Source: Gemmatimonadetes bacterium SCN 70-22
Lineage (GTDB): Bacteria > Gemmatimonadota > Gemmatimonadetes > Gemmatimonadales > Gemmatimonadaceae
Assembly (NCBI GenBank): GCA_001724275.1
Contig: MEDZ01000009.1
Location: 44,543-108,542 of the forward strand
Reading direction: 5' to 3'
DNA length: 64,000 nt
In this document: positions 8,431 through 16,176 of the stretch, piece by piece
Layout of the letters: every line of letters begins with the position of its first letter
Numbering within the stretch: the first letter of the stretch is position 1
The notes under the pieces: model-generated
What the model was told of the DNA's origin: nothing
Databases searched by the model: none
What the model saw: the letters and a program-made list of their open reading frames with translations, nothing else
Made by a program: the position numbers and the translations under genes

Positions 8431-9312
8431 TCAGCGCGATGACGTTGCCGTCGCCGGCGGCGGCGTGGCCGGCATCCGCATCAGGTAGTCATAGATGTCG
8501 GCGATCTCGTCCTTCGTGAAGCGGACGAATCGTGCGCGCGCCGTCCTCCCCATCAACGGAAGGTCGCGCCCGTCACGGGAGCGACCATCGAGCATCAGCG
8601 AGACGAACTGGGGCCGGGAATAGCCACTGGCCCGCAGGAGCGGCGGCGCCTCCAGGGCGCCGAGGAGCGCGGGGCCGTGGCACTCGCCGCAGATGGTGCG
8701 CGCGAGGTACTCCCCGCGCCAGGCACGGGTGGTATCCCCCCGGTCGCTGCGCGTCCCCAGCCGTGGCGCGGCATGGTCCATCGTCGCGGCCTCCGGGAGG
8801 AGCTGGCCGTCGAGCACCGCGAGCTCTCCCAGCAGGTGCAACTCGCTGGTGGGGAGGACGCGCTCGGCCATCGGAGTGGCGCGCAGGTGCGCGATGATGC
8901 GCCCCACATCGGCGTCGCTCATCTGGTAGAAGGTCGAGACCGGCATTGCCAGCACCCCGGTGCCGTCGCGGCGGATGCCATGACGGATGAGCCGGGCCAG
9001 CTCCGCATCGCTGTAGGCGGCGATGCGCTCGGTGACGTTAGGCGCCACCACGCGCATCACCCGCGGCTCGTTCACGAAGACCTTTCCCTGCAGTTGCGCG
9101 TCGTGGCAGCCGTGGCAGCCATGGAGCCACGCCTGCCGCTCGCCCTCGGCAATGCTGAGCGAGTCGGTCGGCACCCTGATCGGCGTGAGCGGGACGTCGT
9201 AGCGGCGTGCCAGGATCTCCCGCACGTGACGCTCCAGCCACCATCGTCCCCCCAGGAGCGCAAGGACGACGATTACCAGCCCGGCCGCAACTCCCGTCAG
9301 CAGCGCGCGCAT
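8431..9312 (-). CDS. Membrane-anchored dihaem cytochrome c
   Basis: A 293-residue cytochrome. The ATG at 9312 gives MRALLTGVAAGLVIVVLALLGG, a single N-terminal membrane anchor or uncleaved signal. Two haem motifs are present, CHGCH and CGECH, one in each half, with matching methionine-bearing segments (TGVLAMPVSTFYQM and DLPLMGR). This two-domain layout resembles the cytochrome subunits that accept electrons from periplasmic dehydrogenases. It sits 18 nt from the nucleotidyltransferase and 37 nt from the symporter in the same orientation, so it may take electrons from one of the exported oxidoreductases nearby. Confidence 0.85.
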   Translation of the reverse strand: MRALLTGVAAGLVIVVLALLGGRWWLERHVREILARRYDVPLTPIRVPTDSLSIAEGERQAWLHGCHGCHDAQLQGKVFVNEPRVMRVVAPNVTERIAAYSDAELARLIRHGIRRDGTGVLAMPVSTFYQMSDADVGRIIAHLRATPMAERVLPTSELHLLGELAVLDGQLLPEAATMDHAAPRLGTRSDRGDTTRAWRGEYLARTICGECHGPALLGALEAPPLLRASGYSRPQFVSLMLDGRSRDGRDLPLMGRTARARFVRFTKDEIADIYDYLMRMPATPPPATATSSR

Positions 9313-9349
9313 GCCTGCCCGACGCGACTGCCCGGCGTCGTACCCGCCA

Positions 9350-11119
9350 TCACGACTCCGACGTGCGCCACATGCGCGGGAGGAGGCGTACCAGCCCGGC
9401 GCCGCTCGCCAGGAAGACGGCGAGGAACACCATCCCCTGCGCCCTGTTGCCATAGAGGAAGCTCCCGGCGCCGAACAGCGCGGAGTACACGAAGGCGCAT
9501 CCGAGGACCCACCCGAGCATCGCCATCGGAAGCGAGTCGGTCGATGCCGGGAGCCCGGTGCGCGTGCGCACGACGTTCCACCCCGGGCCCGCCGGGCGCA
9601 CGAGCCGGTAGAACGACTCGAGCTTGGACGGGTCGGTGGCAGGGGCGAGGTAGGCCGTCGCGATCCACACGACCGTCGTGATCGCGACCCCGACGATGAG
9701 CGCGATGTGCGACGGCGTCGTCATCCCGGCCTTCCCGGCGACGAAGAACGACACCGCGACGATGAACGAGGTGACCATCGCCGCGATCTCGCTCCAGGCG
9801 CTCACCCGCCACCAGAACCAGCGCAGGAGATAGAGCAATCCGGTCCCCGCGCCGATCGACATGAGGAGCTCGAACGACTGCCGCGCCGAGTCGAGGACGA
9901 AGGTGAGCCCGGCGGCGAGCACCATCAGGAGGGCCGTCACCAGCCGCCCGGTCATGACGTAGTGCGCCTCGGTCGCGCCGGGCTTCACGAAGCGGCGATA
10001 CACGTCGTGCACCAGGTACGACGTCCCCCAGTTGAGGTGGGTGGAGATGGTCGAGACGTAGGCGGCCAGCATTCCCGCGATCATCAATCCCATGAAGCCG
10101 GCCGGGAGGAACTTGAGCATGGCCGGGTAGGCCATGTCGTGCCCGATGAGCTTCGGGTCGACGTAGGGGAAGGTCCTCGCGATGTCGCCCAACTCGGGGA
10201 AGACGAGCATCGAACAGAGGCCGGTGATGATCCACGGCCACGGGCGCAGGGCGTAGTGCGCGAAGTTGAAGAACAGCGTCCCCGCCAGGGCGTCGTTCTC
10301 ACTCTTGGATGCCAGCATGCGCTGCGCGATGTAGCTCCCGCCCCCGGGCTCGGCGCCCGGGTACCAGACCGACCACCACTGCACGGTGAGGGGGATGATG
10401 AGGACCGAGAGCGTCAGCCCCCAGTCGCTGAAGTCGGGGAGGAGGTGCAACGTCTGCGGGGGGATCTTGCTGAAGAGTCCCGACAGCCCGCCGACCTCCG
10501 GCTGCTGCAGCGAAAAGTACGCGGCCGCGAACGCGCCGGTCATCGCGATGCCGAACTGGATGAAGTCGGTGACCAGTACCCCCCAGAGTCCCGAGGTGGC
10601 GGCGAAGGCCACGTTGAGCACCGCGCAGACCAGGAGCGTCTGCCACATGGGCCAGCCGAGCATGACGTTGGCGATCTTGGCCGCCGCCAGGTTCACGCTG
10701 GCCATGATGACGCAATTGAAGAAGAGCCCCAGGTACACCGCGCGGAATCCGCGCACGAAGGTCGCGGCCTTCCCCGAGTAACGGATCTCGTAGAACTCCA
10801 GGTCCGTCAGCACGTTCGACCGCCGCCAGAGCCGCGCGTAGAAGAAGACGGTCATCATCCCCGTCAGGAGGAACGACCACCACGCCCAGTTGTTGGCCAC
10901 CCCCTTCTCGCGCACGAGGTTGGTCACGAGGTTCGGCGTGTCGGTGGAGAAGGTGGTCGCCACCATGCTCACCCCCACCAGCCACCACGGGGCGCTGCGC
11001 CCCGAGGTGAAGAACTCGGCCGTGCTCGACCCCGCCCGCCGCGCCAGGATGACGGCCGGGGCGAACGACACGACGATCGACAGGACGACGATGAGCCAGT
11101 CGAGGGAGGTGAGGGACAT
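9350..11119 (-). CDS. Sodium:solute symporter (SSS family)
   Basis: A 589-residue inner-membrane transporter with about 13-14 hydrophobic segments. The ATG at 11119 starts MSLTSLDWLIVVLSIVVSF; the much longer frame upstream is antisense to the hexosaminidase. SSS features include FFTSGRSAPWWLVGVSMVATTFS near the N-terminus (discontinuous first helix and sodium site), FLPAGFMGLMIAGMLAAYVST and STHLNWGTSYLVHD. It is probably a sodium-driven importer of a sugar or glycan product made by the divergent GH20 enzyme. An 8-bp CT-rich repeat lies about 10 nt upstream of the start codon, where a ribosome site would be expected. Confidence 0.88.
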   Translation of the reverse strand: MSLTSLDWLIVVLSIVVSFAPAVILARRAGSSTAEFFTSGRSAPWWLVGVSMVATTFSTDTPNLVTNLVREKGVANNWAWWSFLLTGMMTVFFYARLWRRSNVLTDLEFYEIRYSGKAATFVRGFRAVYLGLFFNCVIMASVNLAAAKIANVMLGWPMWQTLLVCAVLNVAFAATSGLWGVLVTDFIQFGIAMTGAFAAAYFSLQQPEVGGLSGLFSKIPPQTLHLLPDFSDWGLTLSVLIIPLTVQWWSVWYPGAEPGGGSYIAQRMLASKSENDALAGTLFFNFAHYALRPWPWIITGLCSMLVFPELGDIARTFPYVDPKLIGHDMAYPAMLKFLPAGFMGLMIAGMLAAYVSTISTHLNWGTSYLVHDVYRRFVKPGATEAHYVMTGRLVTALLMVLAAGLTFVLDSARQSFELLMSIGAGTGLLYLLRWFWWRVSAWSEIAAMVTSFIVAVSFFVAGKAGMTTPSHIALIVGVAITTVVWIATAYLAPATDPSKLESFYRLVRPAGPGWNVVRTRTGLPASTDSLPMAMLGWVLGCAFVYSALFGAGSFLYGNRAQGMVFLAVFLASGAGLVRLLPRMWRTSES

Positions 11120-11129
11120 GGAATTCGAG

Positions 11130-11161
11130 AGGACGGGAAGACGGGACGACGAGAAGACGAG
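11130..11161. repeat. 8-bp tandem repeat AAGACGAG, locus B
   Basis: Four copies (AGGACGGG, AAGACGGG, ACGACGAG, AAGACGAG) lie in the divergent gap between the symporter and the hexosaminidase. Read on the symporter strand they form a CGTCTTCT-type pyrimidine run ending about 10 nt before its ATG. Confidence 0.85.
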
Positions 11162-11248
11162 AAAGTACCTGTGGCTTGGCGGGGGCGATACCATCGGGGG
11201 CGATGGAGGGCACTGGCTGCGCGGGAGCCGCGCTGGCACATTCGCCCC

Positions 11249-13309
11249 ATGACGACCCGACGGTTCCTCCTCCCCCTCTCCCTCCTGGCCGCCGCCCGCG
11301 CGCTCCCGCTCGCGGCGCAGCCCTCGACGCTCCTCCCCGTCCCGGCGTCGGTGCGGTTGGGAGTGGGGCGGATGGCGATCGACAGCACGACGCCCTTCGC
11401 CGTCACCGCCTTTTCCGACGACCGCCTCGAGCGGGCGCTCGACCGCTTCCGGGGACGACTGGCCCGGCGCATGTCGCAGCCGGTGTCGCGCTCCGTCAGC
11501 CGCACCGCCACCCGGGGCGCCATCGCCGTCGATGTGTCGTCGGCAGGGATGGCGATCCAGGGGGTGGAGGAGGTCGAGCGCTACACCATCGCGATCTCTC
11601 CCGATGGGGCGACGCTGCAGGCCGCCACGGTCGTCGGCGCGCTGCGCGGGCTCGAGACGCTGTTGCAGCTGGTGGACGGCGACAGCGCGGGCTTCTTCCT
11701 CCCCGCGGCCTCCATTGCCGACGAGCCGCGCTTCCCGTGGCGCGGCCTCCTGGTCGACGTCTCGCGCCACTTCATGCCGGTCGAGCAGCTGGAGCGGACG
11801 CTCGACGCCATGGCGCTGGTCAAGCTCGATGTCTTCCACTGGCACCTGAGCGACGACCAGGGCTTTCGCGTCGAGAGCAAGCGGTTCCCCCGCCTCCACC
11901 AGCTGGGGAGCGACGGGCTCTATTACACGCAGGACCAGGTGCGCCACATCGTGCGCTACGCGCGCGACCGCGGCATCCGTGTCGTCCCGGAGTTCGACGT
12001 CCCGGGACACTCCACCGCCTGGTTCGTCGGCTATCCGCAATACAGCGCCCAGTCGCCACCGATCGCCATCCGCCGCGAGTGGGGCGGGGCCGACGCGATC
12101 TTCGATCCGACGCGCGAGGCGACCTACACCTTCCTTGCCCGCTTCATCGACGAGATGGTCCCCCTCTTTCCCGACCCCTACTGGCACATCGGGGGCGATG
12201 AGGTGGAGTCGAAGCACTGGGATTCCGTCCCTCGCATCGTCGCCTGGCGCAAGCGCCACGGCTTCAAGGACAACGCCGCGCTGCAGGCGCACTTCAACCG
12301 GCGCCTCAGCACCATCCTCGCCAGGCACGGCAAGCGGATGGTCGGGTGGGACGAGATCCTGCACGACGACCTCCCCAGGAAGACCGTCGTGCAGTCGTGG
12401 CGGGGGACGCAGTACCTGGCCAACAGCGTGAAGGCAGGGTTCAACGGGATCCTCTCGGCCCCGTGGTACCTCGACCACATCAAGCCCGCCACCGACTACT
12501 ACACGGTCGAGCCCGTGCCGCAGTTCGACGGACTGACTCCCGCGCAGCAACGGCTCATCCTCGGTGGCGAGGGCGCGATCTGGGCCGAGTTCATCACCGC
12601 CGAGAGCGCCGACTCACGAATCTGGCCGCGCCTGGGGGCGGTGGCCGAACGCCTCTGGTCGCCGCGCGAGGTGGCCGACGTGGCCGACATGTACCGGCGG
12701 CTGGGAATCCTGTCCGATCGACTGGAAGGGATGGGGCTGCGCGTCCGTTCTCACTCGCGGCGGATGCTGGCCACCATCGCGCCGGGGGTCGACGTCGCCC
12801 CCCTCGAATCGCTCTTCACCGCGGTGCAGCCGCCGGGCTTCGGGCAGCGGATGAACGGGAGCGGCCAGGGGACAAACCAATTCCACCCACTCACCCGGCT
12901 CGTCGATGCCGCACCCCCGGATCCCGCGGGGCGATGGGCGACCGAGCGGCTGGTGCGACGGCTCGCCCTCGACGCCGGCGACGTGGCGGCGCGCGATACG
13001 CTCCTCCAGCTGTTCGAGGGGTGGAGTCTCCTGCTCCCGAGGGTGGAGCGTCTCGCGACGAGGTCACCGACGCTGGCGGCGGCCCTTCCGGCGGCCCGGG
13101 CTCTCGCGCGGTCGGCCGTGATCGGGACGGAGGCGATCGGCTTCGTGGCCGCCGGGCGGAGGCCCCCCGAGGATTGGGCCTCGGCCGCCAAGGAGGAACT
13201 CGAGCGCTACGACAGGCCGCAGGGGGTGCTGCGGGTGGCGATCGTGGGAGAGGTGAGGAAGCTGCTGTCGCTGGCCACCGGCGCGGGGAGTTCGGGACGC
13301 AGTCCTTAA
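11249..13309 (+). CDS. Beta-N-acetylhexosaminidase (GH20)
   Basis: A 686-residue secreted glycosidase that removes terminal N-acetylhexosamine. The signal peptide is MTTRRFLLPLSLLAAARALPLAAQ. The N-terminal GH20b-like domain spans roughly residues 25-155. The catalytic barrel then starts at FPWRGLLVDVSRHFMPV and contains FHWHLSDDQGFR and the catalytic Asp-Glu pair D317-E318 in HIGGDEVESKHW, the hallmark of substrate-assisted catalysis. An extra helical C-terminal region of about 130 residues follows. No ribosome site is visible; CACATT ends 6 nt before the ATG, which would fit a leaderless message. It is divergent from the symporter operon with which it probably cooperates. Confidence 0.92.
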   Translation: MTTRRFLLPLSLLAAARALPLAAQPSTLLPVPASVRLGVGRMAIDSTTPFAVTAFSDDRLERALDRFRGRLARRMSQPVSRSVSRTATRGAIAVDVSSAGMAIQGVEEVERYTIAISPDGATLQAATVVGALRGLETLLQLVDGDSAGFFLPAASIADEPRFPWRGLLVDVSRHFMPVEQLERTLDAMALVKLDVFHWHLSDDQGFRVESKRFPRLHQLGSDGLYYTQDQVRHIVRYARDRGIRVVPEFDVPGHSTAWFVGYPQYSAQSPPIAIRREWGGADAIFDPTREATYTFLARFIDEMVPLFPDPYWHIGGDEVESKHWDSVPRIVAWRKRHGFKDNAALQAHFNRRLSTILARHGKRMVGWDEILHDDLPRKTVVQSWRGTQYLANSVKAGFNGILSAPWYLDHIKPATDYYTVEPVPQFDGLTPAQQRLILGGEGAIWAEFITAESADSRIWPRLGAVAERLWSPREVADVADMYRRLGILSDRLEGMGLRVRSHSRRMLATIAPGVDVAPLESLFTAVQPPGFGQRMNGSGQGTNQFHPLTRLVDAAPPDPAGRWATERLVRRLALDAGDVAARDTLLQLFEGWSLLLPRVERLATRSPTLAAALPAARALARSAVIGTEAIGFVAAGRRPPEDWASAAKEELERYDRPQGVLRVAIVGEVRKLLSLATGAGSSGRSP

Positions 13310-13343
13310 CGTTCGGCCGGTCGCGACGGTCTATCTTCATTCA

Positions 13344-13399
13344 GGGGCGGCGGAGCCTGGCTTCCGCCGCCCCACTTCGTCCGGCCGCGTCGCCGGACG
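13344..13399 (+). promoter_or_regulatory. Two consecutive hairpins before the efflux operon
   Basis: Arm GGGGCGGCGGA (13344-13354) pairs perfectly with TCCGCCGCCCC (13363-13373), and CGTCCGGC (13378-13385) pairs with GCCGGACG (13392-13399). No T-run follows either hairpin. A -10-like TATCTT lies at 13332-13337, so the hairpins may belong to the 5' leader of the tolC-like gene; alternatively the first ends the hexosaminidase message. Confidence 0.55.
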
Positions 13400-13459
13400 G
13401 CTCGTCCCGGGCCCGACAATCTGGTGAACGACTGTGTCTCGATACGCGTACGTTGGTGG

Positions 13460-14896
13460 ATGATTTACCGAATCTCATTCAGGACAGCCCTGGTGACGGC
13501 GGCCGCCGTGCTGGCCACCCCGTTCGCCATTTCCGCCCAGGGGGCGGTTTCGCAGGCGAGTGACACCGTGCGACTGGCGATCGGTGACGCGGTGACGCGC
13601 GCCCTTCGCGAGTCGGACGAGTCGCGCCTGGCGTCTGCGCAGGTGGAGATTGCCGATGCGCAGGTGACGTCGGCCCGGGCGACCGGGCTGCCGCAGATGC
13701 GCCTGGCGGGGAACTACTCGCAGGTGCTGCGGAACGCCCGTGCCGAGATCGTGGGCTCGATCTTCGGCCAGAACTTCAATTACAGCTCGAACATCAACAT
13801 CTCGCAGACCCTGTTCCAGGGGGGGCGGGTGTGGGCCGGCGCGCGTGCGGCGTCGGACGTGCGCGGTTCGGCGCGCTTGAACGTCGCGGAGACGCACGCG
13901 CAGCTGTCGGTCGACGTGCAGCGAGCGTACCTGAGCGCGCTGCTGCAGCGCGAACTCGAGGCGATCCAGGCGCGCAATCTCGAGCTGGCGGACCAGCGGA
14001 TCGCCCTGGTCGAGCAGCTGCAAGGCGCCGGGCGCGCGTCGCGGTACGAGGTGCTGCGGGCCAGGGTGGAGCGCGCCAACCTCGAGCCGGCGCTCCTGCA
14101 GGCCCGTGCCGGGCGCGAGCTGGCCGACATCGAGCTGCGACGCCTCCTCAACATTCCCGGCGCGCGCCCCATCGCGCTCACGAGCGAGATCGACACGGCG
14201 GCGCTGCGCGGCGTGGTGCGCGCGGTGGCGCACGACTCCGAACCCGACCCCGTGCGCGCATCGGAGCGGGCGGCGCTGCTGACGGTCAATGCCCGGCGCG
14301 AGGGGATTCGCGTGGCGCGCGCCGACCTGATGCCGACGATCTCGACCTTCTTCCAGACGGGGTATACGGCGCTCCCGTCCAACAACGGCTTCCCCACCAT
14401 CTGGGGGAACACGTCCAACGCCAACTGCCCGCCGGGGTCGCCGGCGACGCGGGTGTGCCAGAACAACGGCTGGTTCCCGGACCGCAGCTTCGGTGTGCAG
14501 GTGCAATGGCCGCTCTTCGACGGGCTGCGGGCCAAGGGGAACATCGACCTCGCGCAGGCGCAGGAGCGGGTGGCGCGCCTGCAGCTGGCGCAGGAGCGCG
14601 AGGCGGTGGCGGTCGAGCGAGCCCGTGCCCGCGCCGAGTTCACCCGCGCCGAGGCGGCCTTCGAGGCGCAGCGGCAGAACGTGGCCGAGGCCGACGAGGC
14701 CTTCCGCATCGCCTCGCTGCGCTTCGAGCGCGGGCTCGCGACGCAGCTCGAGGTGTCCGACGCCCAGCTGCTCCTCCTGACGGCGCGCACCAACGCGGCA
14801 CGCGCCACGATCGACTACTACCTGGCGGCGGCCGAGCTGGCCCGCGCCCGCGGCGTGGACATCCCGCTCCCGCCGACCCGACCGACGACTCGATAG
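13460..14896 (+). CDS. TolC family outer-membrane efflux protein
   Basis: A 478-residue outer-membrane channel of an RND efflux system. The ATG at 13460 gives MIYRISFRTALVTAAAVLATPFAISAQG, a clean signal peptide; the upstream GTG at 13424 only adds an unlikely extension. The two repeated TolC domains are rich in long amphipathic helices with heptad alanine and leucine (residues about 50-230 and 270-470). VQVQWPLFDGLRAKGNIDLAQAQ is the typical second beta-hairpin and helix. It is followed 8 nt later by the adaptor and then by the pump, forming a complete tripartite operon. Confidence 0.92.
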   Translation: MIYRISFRTALVTAAAVLATPFAISAQGAVSQASDTVRLAIGDAVTRALRESDESRLASAQVEIADAQVTSARATGLPQMRLAGNYSQVLRNARAEIVGSIFGQNFNYSSNINISQTLFQGGRVWAGARAASDVRGSARLNVAETHAQLSVDVQRAYLSALLQRELEAIQARNLELADQRIALVEQLQGAGRASRYEVLRARVERANLEPALLQARAGRELADIELRRLLNIPGARPIALTSEIDTAALRGVVRAVAHDSEPDPVRASERAALLTVNARREGIRVARADLMPTISTFFQTGYTALPSNNGFPTIWGNTSNANCPPGSPATRVCQNNGWFPDRSFGVQVQWPLFDGLRAKGNIDLAQAQERVARLQLAQEREAVAVERARARAEFTRAEAAFEAQRQNVAEADEAFRIASLRFERGLATQLEVSDAQLLLLTARTNAARATIDYYLAAAELARARGVDIPLPPTRPTTR

Positions 14897-14904
14897 GAAC
14901 TCCT

Positions 14905-16158
14905 GTGCGATATTCGACTCCCGTGCTGGCGTTAGGCGCGCTGGCCCTGCTTTCCCTCGGCGCCTGCAAGAAGACGGGCGAGGCGGCGACCGCCGGTGCG
15001 GCCGGCGATGCCAAGGGTGCCGCCGCCCCCGGGGCGACCGCCGCCCCCGGCGCGGGCGCTCGCGGCGCCCCTTCGGCGATGGTCCTCGGCCCGGGCGACG
15101 TGGCCGAAGTGAAGCCCGGCACCATCGAGGCGAGCATCCTCATCAGCGGCGACCTCAAGCCGATCGAGGAGATCGCCGTCCGCTCGCGCGTGGAAGGCGA
15201 CGTGGTGCAGGTGCTGGCGCGTGAGGGCGATCGCGTGACGACGGGGCAGCTGATGGCGCGCTTCGAGAGCTCCGTGCAGGAGGGGGAGCGCGCCTCGGCG
15301 CTGGCGGACCGCGAGTCGGCCAAGGCCGATGTCGCCAACGCCCAGTGGAACGCCGACCAGTCCGAGGAGCTGTTCAAGGCGGGGGCGATCGCCGAGCGTG
15401 ACCTGCGCACCGCGCAGCAGACGCTGGCGGCGGCCAAGGCCAGGCTCGCTGCGGCCGAGGCGCGGCTCAAGGCGTCGGCACAGACCGCGCAGGACACGCG
15501 CGTCCTGGCGCCGACCACCGGCATCATCGCCGATCGCACGGTGGAGCCGGGCGAGCACGTCTCCCGTGGCGCCACGCTCTTCACCGTGGTGCGCAACGAC
15601 GTCCTCGAGCTCGAGGCGGCCGTCCCCGCGCGGCAGGCGGGCGAGCTCGCCGTGGGACAGGTCGTCCGCTTCGCCTCGTCCGGGCTTCAGATGGAAGGGA
15701 AGGTGGCCCGCATCTCGCCCACCATCAACCCGGCCAACCGTTCCATCACCGTGTACATGCAGGTCCCCAACCGCAACGGCGCCATCAAGGGCAACGCCTT
15801 CGCCACCGGACGCATCGTGGGACAGTCGATCCGCAATGCGCTGCTGGTCCCGACGGCCGCCGTGCGCCAGTCGGCCCGCAGCGGCGACAAGCCGTTCGTG
15901 TACCGCATCGAGGGCGGCAAGGTGCAGCATGCCGAGGTCGAGCTGGGGATCGTGGACGAGACGATCAACATGACGCAGGTCCTGAGCGGGCTCGCGGTCG
16001 GCGACCAGATCATCGTCGGCAACGTGGGGGCGCTCGGGCGCGGCATGTCGGTGCGCGTGATGTCCAGCGAGACGCAGCCGGGGCGTCCGGCCGGCGGCGC
16101 GGGCGAGTCGGCCGGGGCGCCTGGCGCCGCACGCCGCGACACCACCAGGGCGCGTTAG
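14905..16158 (+). CDS. RND efflux periplasmic adaptor lipoprotein
   Basis: A 417-residue membrane fusion protein. The GTG start is preceded by AGGAAC. The lipobox LSLGAC places the acylated cysteine near residue 22, followed by an Ala/Gly/Pro linker. The lipoyl-like half motifs are IAVRSRVEGDVVQVLAREGDRV and TRVLAPTTGIIADRTVEPGE, separated by an alpha-helical hairpin (about residues 120-200). Beta-barrel and membrane-proximal domains follow. The last residues are low in complexity. The stop codon TAG lies inside a CGTTAGGC octamer (16153-16160). It links the TolC-like channel to the pump encoded 18 nt downstream. Confidence 0.92.
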   Translation: MRYSTPVLALGALALLSLGACKKTGEAATAGAAGDAKGAAAPGATAAPGAGARGAPSAMVLGPGDVAEVKPGTIEASILISGDLKPIEEIAVRSRVEGDVVQVLAREGDRVTTGQLMARFESSVQEGERASALADRESAKADVANAQWNADQSEELFKAGAIAERDLRTAQQTLAAAKARLAAAEARLKASAQTAQDTRVLAPTTGIIADRTVEPGEHVSRGATLFTVVRNDVLELEAAVPARQAGELAVGQVVRFASSGLQMEGKVARISPTINPANRSITVYMQVPNRNGAIKGNAFATGRIVGQSIRNALLVPTAAVRQSARSGDKPFVYRIEGGKVQHAEVELGIVDETINMTQVLSGLAVGDQIIVGNVGALGRGMSVRVMSSETQPGRPAGGAGESAGAPGAARRDTTRAR

Positions 16159-16176
16159 GCGCGAGGGAGCCACCCG

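Noticed and set aside
9311..11248. N-terminal extension of the hexosaminidase frame, antisense to the symporter
   Set aside because: The ATG at 11249 begins a normal signal peptide; the extension is Arg/Glu/Asp/His-rich shadow sequence of the transporter gene.
11120..12550. Minus-strand extension of the symporter frame into the hexosaminidase
   Set aside because: No membrane segments and no domain; the symporter starts normally at 11119.
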